The notes below the pieces were generated by a model. It had not been told where the DNA came from, did no database searches, and saw only the letters and a list, made by a program, of their open reading frames with translations. A DNA stretch of 42,973 bases. Source: Bryobacterales bacterium (GTDB lineage Bacteria > Acidobacteriota > Terriglobia > Bryobacterales > Bryobacteraceae). The stretch is from the NCBI GenBank assembly GCA_020847315.1, contig JADLCF010000067.1, positions 1-42,973 on the forward strand. The letters run 5' to 3'. A program made the position numbers and the translations under genes. Below, piece after piece: positions 17,882 to 26,756 of this stretch. How positions within the stretch are numbered: the stretch's first letter is position 1; each line of letters starts with the position of its first letter.

Positions 17882-18931
17882 ATGCGCCTCCCCTCCCATC
17901 CGCAATCCGCAACAACACGTGTTCCTCCGGATCCAAGCCGCGCGCTCGAAATCATCGACGGCATGCGCCTCTCGAAAGCCGTGTTCGCGGCGCTCGAACT
18001 GGATGTGTTCGAAATGCTCGAAGGCGCGCCTCATACGGCCGCCGCGTGCGCCGAACGTCTTGGACTGAATGCGGATGCGCTTGAGCGCCTGCTCAATGCC
18101 TGCGCCGCCGCTGGGGTGCTTGTGAAGGCCGATGGCCGCTATTCGAATACCGAACTGGCGTCGGTCTATATCCGCCGCTCTTCGCCCGCTACGCTGGCGG
18201 GCTACATGCTCTACGCCAACCGGGTCACGTGGCGGCTGTGGGAGCACCTCGAAGATGCGGTCCGCGAAGGCACGCCGCGCTGGTCACAGACGTTTAGCGC
18301 GCAGGAGGGCATCTTTGACCATTTCTTCGCAAGCGAGGATGCGAAGGAAGTGTTCCTCTCCGGCATGCACGGGATGGGCATGCTAAGTTCGCCGAGCATC
18401 GCCGCGAGCTTCGACCTGAGCGGGCACCGGGCTGCGGCGGATCTCGGCGGTGGCACCGGTCATCTGGTGGCGGCGATCTGCGAGCGCTACCCATCGATCG
18501 AAGGCATCGTCTTCGATCTTCCCGGCGTTGCCCCGGTCACGCGCGCCCGCCTTGCCGCAGCCGGTTTCAACGGCCGCGTGCGCGTGGAGGAAGGCGATTT
18601 TTTCCGGGATCCTCTCCCTGCGGCGGATCTCTATTGCCTTGGGCGCATCCTGCATGACTGGAGCGAGGCGAAAATTCGCTCGCTGCTTGGCAAGATCCAT
18701 ACCGCGCTGCCCGAGGGCGGGGCGATTCTGCTGGCAGAGCTGCTTCTGGACGAGGAGAAGACCGCGCCGCTCTCCGGGTTGCTGCAATCGCTCAACATGC
18801 TGGCCTGCACGGAAGGGAAGGAGCGCAGCCTCGCGGAATACCGCGCTCTCCTCGAAAGCGAGGGCTTCCGCGACGTTCAGGGCCACGTCACGGGCGGGCC
18901 GGTGGACGCCGTCTATGCGCGCCGCGCCTGA
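17882..18931 (+). CDS. SAM-dependent O-methyltransferase (hydroxyneurospore/ASMT-like)
   Basis: The protein is a 349-residue cytoplasmic methyltransferase of the plant-COMT/ASMT type. A winged-helix dimerisation domain (about 20-100) has ALELDVFEMLEGAPHTAAAC, followed by GLNADALERLLNACAAAGVL. The SAM-binding loop is AADLGGGTGHLVAAICERYP, the next acidic strand GIVFDLPGVA, and the catalytic region is LGRILHDWSEAKIRSLLGKI with the His-Asp pair. Small-molecule hydroxyls are the usual substrates. The ATG at 17882 has only a weak ribosome-binding site. An in-frame ATG at 17786 would add 32 residues that look non-conserved. It is divergent from the sulfatase and has no biosynthetic partners nearby, so its substrate is unknown. 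Confidence 0.85.
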   Translation: MRLPSHPQSATTRVPPDPSRALEIIDGMRLSKAVFAALELDVFEMLEGAPHTAAACAERLGLNADALERLLNACAAAGVLVKADGRYSNTELASVYIRRSSPATLAGYMLYANRVTWRLWEHLEDAVREGTPRWSQTFSAQEGIFDHFFASEDAKEVFLSGMHGMGMLSSPSIAASFDLSGHRAAADLGGGTGHLVAAICERYPSIEGIVFDLPGVAPVTRARLAAAGFNGRVRVEEGDFFRDPLPAADLYCLGRILHDWSEAKIRSLLGKIHTALPEGGAILLAELLLDEEKTAPLSGLLQSLNMLACTEGKERSLAEYRALLESEGFRDVQGHVTGGPVDAVYARRA

Positions 18932-18964
18932 GGCATTGGAGTCCCCCCGGCTTGGCGCAATGGA

Positions 18965-19966
18965 CTAAGCGCGCGTGAGCGGCTTCATGTGGGGGTCGCG
19001 CTCAAAGCTGAGCTTCAGGAACGGCTTCGGTTGAAACTCGAAGCGCAATGGCAGCGCATTCGCCTCGCTCGCATCCTGCCAGATCGTGAAGCTCGTCTTG
19101 CCGTTCTTCGCGAGTTGCTTCGAACGCCCTTCCAGCCGAAGTACGCTCGCCCAATTCTTCACTAGGCCGGCTTCCTGGAACTCCGCGCCCTTCTTCGCGT
19201 CCGGCTCGCGAACGGTTTCGAGTTCGAACTCCCGGCCGTGGTAAATGTAATTGGCGCGATGTTTGCCCTCGGGTTGCCGCAGCGCTCTTGAGATGGCGTA
19301 GAGGAAAGTGAGGGGGACGGCCCATCGCGGATTCGCGCGGGATTCCTCTTTCAGCTTGCTCGATTCATCAAGTAGCGCCCGCTTCATCAGGCCGGCGAGA
19401 CTAGGGTGTCCGGACCACGTGTATTTGCCCGACGAAGCGAACGCGGCGGAGGTGCTGACGCTCTTCGAAGCCTTGAGGTAGCCGTCGATGCCGTTGTAAT
19501 GCGCCTGCTCGCGGTCCGCTTCGCCCAGCGCGGCCCGGGCGCTCTCGAAGCTACTTTCGGGCGAAGAGGTCATCAGGCCGAAGTAGGCCGCTTCGGCGGG
19601 CGCGGCCCCCGCCTCCAGCACCACCTCCTCGATATAGCCGAAACGGTTCACGCCGCCCGCCTGGGGCGGATTCGAACCGGCGAGGAAAGAGATGCCCACG
19701 GCGGATTCATTCCCGCTCCTGTACCGGCGGAGATTAGCCACCGCGCCGCCCACCCCGCGCTTGCGGTAGAGCGGGATGCGGAAAATCTGGATCGCGATAT
19801 CGGCGCGGTAGCAGCTCTGCGCTTCGGCGAGAGGGGCGGGGAAGCGCTCGAGAAGTTGTTCGATGTGGAGAGGTTTGGGCGCGCTGCCCCACAATTGCCG
19901 GAGGGGTGATAGCGCTGCCCCGATGCCTACTAGAACTCCACTTCCAAATTCTCTTCGCGTCTTCAT
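18965..19966 (-). CDS. Unknown exported protein with Tat-like signal
   Basis: The 333-residue protein has an N-terminal twin-arginine-like signal (KTRREFGSGVLVGIGAALSP), so it is probably exported. The ATG at 19966 has GGGAG about 6 bases upstream. The body has no motif I can name. It contains GNESAVGISFLAGSNPPQAG, GYIEEVVLEAGAAPAEAAYF, and a C-terminal end LPLRFEFQPKPFLKLSFERD that looks like a strand-rich fold. It ends 33 bases after the convergent methyltransferase and starts 52 bases downstream of the serS end on the same strand, so it may be read through from serS. A beta-rich periplasmic or lipid-binding protein is possible but not shown. Confidence 0.65.
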   Translation of the reverse strand: MKTRREFGSGVLVGIGAALSPLRQLWGSAPKPLHIEQLLERFPAPLAEAQSCYRADIAIQIFRIPLYRKRGVGGAVANLRRYRSGNESAVGISFLAGSNPPQAGGVNRFGYIEEVVLEAGAAPAEAAYFGLMTSSPESSFESARAALGEADREQAHYNGIDGYLKASKSVSTSAAFASSGKYTWSGHPSLAGLMKRALLDESSKLKEESRANPRWAVPLTFLYAISRALRQPEGKHRANYIYHGREFELETVREPDAKKGAEFQEAGLVKNWASVLRLEGRSKQLAKNGKTSFTIWQDASEANALPLRFEFQPKPFLKLSFERDPHMKPLTRA

Positions 19967-20018
19967 GAATGGCTCCCTCGTTCAACCCTCGCCGGGTACG
20001 CGCGCGGCCACGGGCTTC

Positions 20019-21287
20019 TCAAGGCTGGATCACCTCTACCTTCATGTAGGGGCGCAACACCTCGGGCGTCACGACGCTGCCATCGGCCTGCTGATAGTTC
20101 TCCAGCACCGCTACCAGAGTCCGCCCCACGGCCAGGCCGCTGCCGTTCAGCGTGTGCGCGAACACAGCCTTTCCTGCGCCGTTCTTCACGCGGATTCCCG
20201 CGCGCCGCGCCTGGAAATCCTCGAAATTGCTGCACGAGGAAATCTCCTTGTACTCGCCGAGGCCGGGCAGCCAGACTTCGAGATCATACGTCTTGGCGGA
20301 GGAAAAGCCCATGTCGCCCGTGCAGAGCAGCATCCGGCGGTAGGGCAGACCGAGCAACTCGAGGATGCGCTCTGCATCGGCGGTCAGACGCTCATGCTCT
20401 TCGTAGCTTCGTTCGGGCGCGGTGAATTTCACCAGTTCCACCTTTTGGAACTGATGCTGCCGGATGATACCGCGCACGTCGCGCCCGTAGGAGCCTGCCT
20501 CGCTGCGAAAACACGCGCTGAATGCGCAATAGTTGATGGGGAGCGCCTCCTCCGCCAGGGTTTCCTCGCGGTGAAGGTTCGTCACCGGCACCTCGGCCGT
20601 GGGAATCAGCCAGAAATCCGTGCCTTCAATGTGGAAGAGATCCTCGGCGAATTTGGGCAACTGGCCCGTGCCAAAGAGGCTCTCCGAATTCACGAGGAAA
20701 GGCGGGAAACACTCTGTATAGCCGTGCTCGCCCGTGTGCGTATCGAGCATGAAGTTGATCAGGGCGCGTTCAAGTCTGGCGATGGCGCCGGTGTAAACGA
20801 CGAAGCGCGCGCCGGTGATCTTAGCCGCCCGGTCAAAATCCATGCCGCCCAGAGCTGGGCCCAGATCCCAATGCGCTTTAGGCGTGAAGTCGAAATCGCG
20901 GGGTGTTCCCCAGCGTTTGATCTCGACGTTTTCTTCCGCCGATTTGCCTGTGGGCACGGATGCGTGCGGCAGATTCGGCACGCCCGCCATCAACTGGCGG
21001 AACTCTTCCTCCACGGCGTTCACGCCCTCTTCGAGAGCGGAGATCCGGTCGCCGATCTCGCGCACCTTCGCTTGCGCTTCGCTTGTATCGACGCCTTGCT
21101 TGCGCAGGTTGCCGATCTCCTTGCTTTGCGAATTGCGGTCATTGCGGAGCTGTTCGATCACAGTGAGCGCGTCGCGGCGGCGGGCGTCCAAGGCAAGGAA
21201 TGCCCCGGTGTCGAGGTGGAAGCCGCGGTCCCCCAGCCGGGCGGCGATCGCGTCGAGATTCTTCCGGAAATGGTTCAGGTCAAGCAC
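20019..21287 (-). CDS. serS: Seryl-tRNA synthetase
   Basis: This class II aminoacyl-tRNA synthetase charges tRNA-Ser and has 422 residues, the normal length. The N-terminal coiled-coil arm is visible at about 30-105 ([19 protein letters not shown]). The catalytic core shows [16 protein letters not shown], motif 2 [45 protein letters not shown] and motif 3 [19 protein letters not shown]. The start is a GTG at 21285-21287, and no ATG lies nearby. It is a housekeeping gene with no disabling change. The window contains a single copy. Confidence 0.97.
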   Translation of the reverse strand: MLDLNHFRKNLDAIAARLGDRGFHLDTGAFLALDARRRDALTVIEQLRNDRNSQSKEIGNLRKQGVDTSEAQAKVREIGDRISALEEGVNAVEEEFRQLMAGVPNLPHASVPTGKSAEENVEIKRWGTPRDFDFTPKAHWDLGPALGGMDFDRAAKITGARFVVYTGAIARLERALINFMLDTHTGEHGYTECFPPFLVNSESLFGTGQLPKFAEDLFHIEGTDFWLIPTAEVPVTNLHREETLAEEALPINYCAFSACFRSEAGSYGRDVRGIIRQHQFQKVELVKFTAPERSYEEHERLTADAERILELLGLPYRRMLLCTGDMGFSSAKTYDLEVWLPGLGEYKEISSCSNFEDFQARRAGIRVKNGAGKAVFAHTLNGSGLAVGRTLVAVLENYQQADGSVVTPEVLRPYMKVEVIQP

Positions 21288-21834
21288 AGTGTTTAGCGTA
21301 GCCCAGATTCATGCGCAAAGCAGCGCGAGGAGTAATGGTGCGCGGGGCGTGGGCGCTTGCCATCACGGGCGCGGCCAACGAGAATCCTTGTGGCCAGCTA
21401 GTGGAGGCTGCGGGGCGCATGCGCAGGACGTCCTGTTCGGTGAAGGGAGTGGCGGCGTGGCCGGGGCATTCGCCCGCGCAGAAGGCGGGGTCGCCTTCGA
21501 AGGCTTCCGGTAGTGTCCCGATTCCTGTGTAAATCTTCTTTCTCCGCTTAGGAGTAATTGGTTCTTCCTCTCGAAGAGAGAGTGTCTAAAGCCTGGCAAG
21601 GAAGCCACGCAGCCTCCGCTCTCTCGAAGCCTCACCGAGGAGATTCCCGGATCGTCCGTGCTTGCTGAATCTGCCCGAAGACCGGTTCCACGACCGGTTT
21701 GCGCAGCCGGAAGAGGGAAAGTCCGCGCAGCGGGGCGCTACGGGGTTCATGGATGTGGATCTGCCGAGTTTATGTGCGATTGATGAATAAATATTAAATA
21801 AACGACGCTTAATTATGTCCATCGCGATAGGAGA
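21288..21834. other. Intergenic stretch upstream of the Oar-like receptor
   Basis: About 550 bases separate serS from the receptor promoter. No gene is supported. A reading frame ending at a TAA near 21788 has a coding-like flavour (NLPEDRFHDRFAQPEEGK) but no plausible start, so it may be a gene remnant. The base composition switches at about 21785 from GC-rich to very AT-rich (AATAAATATTAAATAAA). A small hairpin CTCTC-GAA-GAGAG lies in the middle of the stretch, around 21577-21589. Confidence 0.35.
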
Positions 21835-21863
21835 TTTACCAGCCAACGAAATCCTGCTATTCT
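21835..21863 (+). promoter_or_regulatory. Candidate sigma-70-type promoter for the Oar-like receptor
   Basis: TTTACC at 21835-21840, a 17-base spacer and TATTCT at 21858-21863 give four of six matches in each hexamer. It is preceded by a very AT-rich block. Transcription would start near 21870, about 17 bases before the ATG at 21887. Confidence 0.45.
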
Positions 21864-21886
21864 GACCCCACGAAAGGGGTGGTTGT

Positions 21887-24800
21887 ATGTGTACTTGGAA
21901 GCCATTTACTTGGTTAAGTAAAGTGAGTTTACGTGCTTTGGTGTTGTGCATGTCCCTGGGTCTTGGGTGGATGGGGGCGAACGCCCAAGAGATCAGCGCC
22001 AGTCTTACGGGGAATATCACCGACCCTTCCGGGGCGGCCATTGCCGGGGCGGACGTTAGCATCGTAGAGGCGACGCGCGGCTTGACCTATCCAACCAAGA
22101 CGAACGAGGCAGGAGTCTATTTTTATCCGCGGGTCCCTCCGGGAACTTACAGTATCCGCGTGGAATCGCAAGGGTTTAAGAGCGCCTTGCGGGATAGCAT
22201 CACGCTCGAAGTAAATCAAAGAGCCCGCTTCAATGTCGTCCTGGAGGTTGGCGCCATTAGTGAATCCGTGGAGGTCACGGGCGAGCAGCCTCTGCTGCAA
22301 ACGGATACGACGGTTGTTGGGAATACGATAACGTCTAATAAGATTGAGAACCTGCCGCTGCTCAGCCGAAACTATATCTCCACCCTTCTGCTGACACCGG
22401 GCGTCACCACCACCAATCCCGCGGATTTCAACAATGACCGGCGCACCTCGGGAGGGGGCCGCCCGTACGTGAACGGGAACCGCAAAGAGGCTAACAACTT
22501 CCTGCTGGATGGCATTGATAACAACCAGGTCTCCGACAACCTCACGTCGTACCAGCCCAATCCGGATTCGATTGCCGAAGTGAAGATGATCACGAATAAT
22601 GCGTCGGCGGAGTTCGGGAACTTCCAGGGCGGCGTGGTGAATGTGGTGCTGAAGGGCGGGACGAACGAATTGCACGGTTCCGTTTTCCACTTCTTCAAAA
22701 ACGACAAACTGAATGCGAATGCCTGGTCACGGAACTGGAATACCAATCCGACAACCGGCGAGAGCTTGGCGCGCGTCCCGGTGCGATACAACTCGTTCGG
22801 GTTCACGTTGGGCGGCCCGGTTTTCATCCCCAAGTTTTTCGATGGAAGAAACAAGCTTTTCTTCTTCGTCGACTACATGGGGTTGCGGCGGCCGTTTCCC
22901 TCCGCCGAGAGCACGCCCACGGTAATGCCCGTCGCGTTCCGGAACGGAGATTTCTCGCGGTTGCTGAATCTGCAACAGGAACTGGGACGAAGCAATGTGC
23001 AGCTTTACAATCCATTCAGCCCCCTACCGGACGGAACACGGGCGCCCTTCCCCAACAACCAGATTCCAGGAGCGATGATCAACCCTTCGGCGAAAGCGCT
23101 GCTGAGCGATAGTGCCAATTATCCGGCGCCGTTGAAAGACGACCTTCGCTTCAATCAAGTGAACGTCGCTACCAGCAAGCTTACGCTTGACCAGGGAGAT
23201 GTACGGGTGGATGCGAAACCGAACGACCGGAATGATGTATCGATTCGCTACTCGCAGAGTTCGCAAAGCAACCCTGGAAGCAATTCGTTTCCGCTGATCT
23301 TTGGAACGTTCAATGAATCCCCGTTCAAGGCGGGCGTGGTGAACTGGACACACACGTTTTCGCCCACCTTGGTCAACGAAGCGCGCGTGGGCGTGAATCG
23401 AATCACGCTATTCAACGGCGGTACCGACAAGGGGTTCGAGGATCTGAACGCAAAGTATGGCATTGCGGGGGTCAATAGTCCTGGATTGCTTAGCATTCAA
23501 TTCAGCAATAGCCTCCTGAGCAACATCGGGAACTCCAATATCGGAACCCAGCAGTTGTTCGCGAACACCACCTATCAATACGTGGATAACCTCACGATCA
23601 TGCGGGGCAGCCACATGATGAAGATGGGGGGGCAGTTGCTTCGCCAGCAGATGAACACGTTCTTCGCGGGTAATAACGGAAGGACCGGTTTCATGGCATT
23701 CAGCGGACGGTTTACGGGGCAGACATCGAGCAAGTTTGCCTGGTCCGACGCTGATTTCTTACTGGGGCTGCCTGAGACGTTGGGGCGAGGCCTGCAAAGT
23801 GGAACCTGGGGCCACCGGAAGTGGATCAGCGGGCTCTATTTCCAGGATGATTGGCGCGTGCATAACCGGCTGACGTTGAACCTGGGTATCCGGTGGGAGT
23901 ACCACACTCCTCTCGTCGAAGTGAAAGACCGGCAAGCGAACTTCGAGATGTTTTCCGGCAAGTTGCTGCTGGCCGGGAAGGACGGAAACAGCCGCGCGCT
24001 TTACGAGCCGTTCACAAAGGACTTCCAGCCGAGAGTCGGCTTCGCGTGGTCTGCCCGGGACCGGCTGGTGGTTCGCGGCGCGTACACGATCTCAAGCTTC
24101 ATGGAGGGCACGGGTACCAATCTGCGACTGCCTTTGAACCCGCCTTTCAACCAGGAGTTTGAAGGCCGCTACGACAGCCCTTCGTTCCAATTGCCTGGCT
24201 CCACGCTTACGCAAGGCTTGACGGCGCTTGGCGCCGCCGATCCATTCTCGGGAACGAATATCCGCCTTTGGGATCCTTTCGTGAGACCGGCCAATACGCA
24301 GCAATGGAACCTGACGCTCGAATATCAACTACCGGCGGAATCGGTCTTTACGGTCGGCTACATCGGGCAGAAGGGCCATCGCCTGGTGGTGCCGATGCCT
24401 TACCGCCAGCGAATTCTGCAGCCGGACGGTACGGTGCAGGCGAGCCCGTTCCTGAGCGGGAATCCGTTGCTGAACCGCATAACGCAAATTTCGGGCACCG
24501 CTTCGAATGGCAATCAACAATATCACGGGATGCAGGCGACCTATCGAAAGAGATTCGGCGGCGGTTTGGAACTGCTCACGAACTACACATTCTCGAAAGG
24601 AATGAGCGACGCGATCGGCTACTACGGAGAGGGCGGCCAAGCGGGGTCTCAATCCGCGTATTGGCAGAATCTCTACGACCAGAAGGCGGAGTGGGGGCCG
24701 ACCTACTTCGACGCCACGCACATGTTCAATGTCAGCCACGTGTGGGATGTGCCGATTGGAAAGGGAAGGTGGCTTGGCTCGGGTATGCCGAGGGTGCTGG

Positions 24801-25249
24801 ATTCCATTATCGGAAACTGGCAGATCGGCGGTATTCTCACACTGCGTTCCGGTTTTCCCCTGACGATTCGCGGCCCGGACAACTCGAACTCGCTGTCGCG
24901 CGGCGCGCGCGCGGATCGCATCGCGACGGGTGGCACTCTGGGCGAGGTTGGGCCTCGGTCCCGCTGGTTTGATACCACGGCCTATGCCATAGCCAAGGCG
25001 GGGACGTTGGGCAGCGCCGGGAATGGCACGGAGCGCGGCCCTGCGCAGAAGCAATACGATGTCTCCATCCAAAAGGAGATTCCGATTGGGGAGACGGTCA
25101 AGTTCGAAATTCGCGGCGAGTTTCTGAACCTCACGAATACGCCGCAGTTCAACGGGCCGAACCGCACGGTGAACAGCGCCACGTTTGGCGAAATCACGAG
25201 CGCGCAGAACGAGCGGCAGGGGCAGATCGCTCTGCGTATTACGTTTTAG
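21887..25249 (+). CDS. Oar-like TonB-dependent outer-membrane receptor
   Basis: This very large outer-membrane protein (1120 residues) is of the type abundant in Solibacter-like Acidobacteria. After a signal (about 1-34, ending GANAQ) comes a carboxypeptidase-regulatory-like domain at about 36-115 (TGNITDPSGAAIAGADVSIV, then GTYSIRVESQGFKSAL). A plug domain follows with NRKEANNFLLDGIDNNQVSD and FQGGVVNVVLKGGTNELHGS, then a long beta barrel. The last residues, GQIALRITF, form the usual C-terminal aromatic signature for outer-membrane insertion. AAAGGGG lies about 9 bases before the ATG. It probably imports or binds a bulky substrate using TonB energy. The following sulfatases suggest a sulfated glycan, but this is inference from position only. 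Confidence 0.92.
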   Translation: MCTWKPFTWLSKVSLRALVLCMSLGLGWMGANAQEISASLTGNITDPSGAAIAGADVSIVEATRGLTYPTKTNEAGVYFYPRVPPGTYSIRVESQGFKSALRDSITLEVNQRARFNVVLEVGAISESVEVTGEQPLLQTDTTVVGNTITSNKIENLPLLSRNYISTLLLTPGVTTTNPADFNNDRRTSGGGRPYVNGNRKEANNFLLDGIDNNQVSDNLTSYQPNPDSIAEVKMITNNASAEFGNFQGGVVNVVLKGGTNELHGSVFHFFKNDKLNANAWSRNWNTNPTTGESLARVPVRYNSFGFTLGGPVFIPKFFDGRNKLFFFVDYMGLRRPFPSAESTPTVMPVAFRNGDFSRLLNLQQELGRSNVQLYNPFSPLPDGTRAPFPNNQIPGAMINPSAKALLSDSANYPAPLKDDLRFNQVNVATSKLTLDQGDVRVDAKPNDRNDVSIRYSQSSQSNPGSNSFPLIFGTFNESPFKAGVVNWTHTFSPTLVNEARVGVNRITLFNGGTDKGFEDLNAKYGIAGVNSPGLLSIQFSNSLLSNIGNSNIGTQQLFANTTYQYVDNLTIMRGSHMMKMGGQLLRQQMNTFFAGNNGRTGFMAFSGRFTGQTSSKFAWSDADFLLGLPETLGRGLQSGTWGHRKWISGLYFQDDWRVHNRLTLNLGIRWEYHTPLVEVKDRQANFEMFSGKLLLAGKDGNSRALYEPFTKDFQPRVGFAWSARDRLVVRGAYTISSFMEGTGTNLRLPLNPPFNQEFEGRYDSPSFQLPGSTLTQGLTALGAADPFSGTNIRLWDPFVRPANTQQWNLTLEYQLPAESVFTVGYIGQKGHRLVVPMPYRQRILQPDGTVQASPFLSGNPLLNRITQISGTASNGNQQYHGMQATYRKRFGGGLELLTNYTFSKGMSDAIGYYGEGGQAGSQSAYWQNLYDQKAEWGPTYFDATHMFNVSHVWDVPIGKGRWLGSGMPRVLDSIIGNWQIGGILTLRSGFPLTIRGPDNSNSLSRGARADRIATGGTLGEVGPRSRWFDTTAYAIAKAGTLGSAGNGTERGPAQKQYDVSIQKEIPIGETVKFEIRGEFLNLTNTPQFNGPNRTVNSATFGEITSAQNERQGQIALRITF

Positions 25250-25267
25250 CGGACGTTTCGAAGCCGC

Positions 25268-25298
25268 GCCCGGCATCCTACCCAAAAGGATGCCGGGC
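25268..25298. terminator. Strong hairpin after the Oar-like receptor
   Basis: A perfect 12-bp stem (GCCCGGCATCCT / AGGATGCCGGGC) with a 7-base loop begins 19 bases after the receptor stop. No U tract follows, so it may act with Rho or protect the mRNA end. A TATACT hexamer at 25313-25318 just downstream could be the -10 of the following sulfatase, which would then have its own promoter. Confidence 0.6.
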
Positions 25299-25328
25299 CG
25301 GCGGGAAACACATATACTCGTTAGCGTG

Positions 25329-26747
25329 ATGCAGGCTTCCTTTGCGCGCAGGTGGTTTCTGGCTGGGTCCGCGGCTGGGGGCGTGGCGCTGGCGGCGGGG
25401 CTTGGAGAAGCGGCGGCGCAGGCTCCGCGGGTGCAGGCCACTTCGACCTCCTCGCCGCCCAACCTCGTGCTGTTGATCTCCGACGACCACAGCGTGCCGG
25501 ACCTCGGCTGCTATGGCAATACCCATATCCGGACGCCCCGGCTCGACCAACTGGCTCGCGAGGGCATGCGCTTCACCAACGCGTTCGTGGCTTCTCCACA
25601 ATGCAGCCCGAACCGTTCGGCGATCTTCACCGGTTGTACGCCACACACCATCTCCACTTCGCGGCTACATACGCCCATGCCTCCATGGGAGACGACCGTG
25701 CTCGATTTGCTGCGAGGGCGGGGCTATTACACGGGGATCTTCCGCAAGCATCACCAGGGGGAAGATTTCCAGAGGAAGCTTGACTTCTACGGGGATGCGA
25801 AGGCGCCGTTCACTGCGTTTACCAATGCGCTGCCCGCGGGCAGGCCGTTTTTTCTGCAGTTCGGCTCGACGGACCCGCACCGGCCGTATTCTCCAGGAGC
25901 GGTGACGCCGCCACACGATCCGGCGAAGGTGACCGTGCCGGCGTATCTGCCCGACGATCCGGACGTCCGCAAGGATCTGGCGCTCTACTACGACGAGATC
26001 TCTCGTTTCGACACCGAGTGCGGCGAGCTTCTCGATTTGCTGCGCTCGCGCGGGCTGCTCGAAAACACGCTGGTGATCATGACGGCGGATAACGGTCTCC
26101 CCTTTCCACGCGCGAAGGGGACGCTCTATGATCCGGGTCTGCATGTGCCGATGATCGCGTGGTGGCCCGGCAAGATCGCGCAGGGGGCGGTGAGGGAAGA
26201 TCTATTGAACCACGTTGACTTGGCGCCGACGTGGCTGGCGGCGGCGGGCATCGAGCAGCCCGCGAAGATGCAGGGCCGCAGCTTTCTGCCGCTACTTCGA
26301 GGGGAGGCGTACGAGGCGAGGGCGGCGGTTTACGGCGAGCGGAACTGGCACGATACGTATGACCCGATGCGCTCCGTGCGGACGGCCCAGTTCAAGCTGA
26401 TTTTCAATGCCAGACCGGAGCTGGGCTACCGGCCCTCGTGGGATCTCGAAGATTCCCTGAGCTGGGCGGCAATAAAACGCTGGGGTCGGCGCGGCGGATT
26501 GACGCAGCAGCAGACGCGGCTCCTCGAAACCTCTCGACCCGCGCTGGAATTTTACGATCTCCACAAGGATCCCGCTGAATTCGATAATGTGATCGACCGC
26601 CCGGAATACGAGGTGGAAGTCCTCCGGCACCGAGCGCTCTTGAGCGATTGGATGCACGCGACCTACGACTACCTGCCGCCGCTCTCGCGCCAAGCCAACC
26701 CGGGGGACCCGACCACCGCCCGGGGGCTCGTTCCACCGGCGCTGTAG
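25329..26747 (+). CDS. Sulfatase, exported, N-sulfoglucosamine/heparan-type
   Basis: The exported type I sulfatase has 472 residues. The signal is Tat-like (ARRWFLAGSAAGGVALAAG). The metal site begins LVLLISDDHSVPDLGCYGN, and the formylglycine motif is CSPNRSAIFTG with Cys92. Further markers are FGSTDPHRPYSPG, IMTADNGLPFPRAKGTLYD and LLNHVDLAPTWLAAAGI. The motif has Asn where most family members have Ser or Ala (C-x-P-S/A-R), which may affect maturation efficiency. ATG 25329 fits the signal peptide, and the longer frame starts inside the previous gene. The arrangement of motifs resembles heparan N-sulfatase-like enzymes. Gene order places it after the Oar-like receptor. Confidence 0.9.
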   Translation: MQASFARRWFLAGSAAGGVALAAGLGEAAAQAPRVQATSTSSPPNLVLLISDDHSVPDLGCYGNTHIRTPRLDQLAREGMRFTNAFVASPQCSPNRSAIFTGCTPHTISTSRLHTPMPPWETTVLDLLRGRGYYTGIFRKHHQGEDFQRKLDFYGDAKAPFTAFTNALPAGRPFFLQFGSTDPHRPYSPGAVTPPHDPAKVTVPAYLPDDPDVRKDLALYYDEISRFDTECGELLDLLRSRGLLENTLVIMTADNGLPFPRAKGTLYDPGLHVPMIAWWPGKIAQGAVREDLLNHVDLAPTWLAAAGIEQPAKMQGRSFLPLLRGEAYEARAAVYGERNWHDTYDPMRSVRTAQFKLIFNARPELGYRPSWDLEDSLSWAAIKRWGRRGGLTQQQTRLLETSRPALEFYDLHKDPAEFDNVIDRPEYEVEVLRHRALLSDWMHATYDYLPPLSRQANPGDPTTARGLVPPAL

Positions 26748-26756
26748 CGCGTGCGG

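Noticed and set aside
21865-21880. Hairpin ACCCC-N6-GGGGT hiding the ribosome-binding site of the Oar-like receptor
   Set aside because: The predicted transcription start is near 21870, so the left arm would not be in the mRNA. The stem is only 5 bp.
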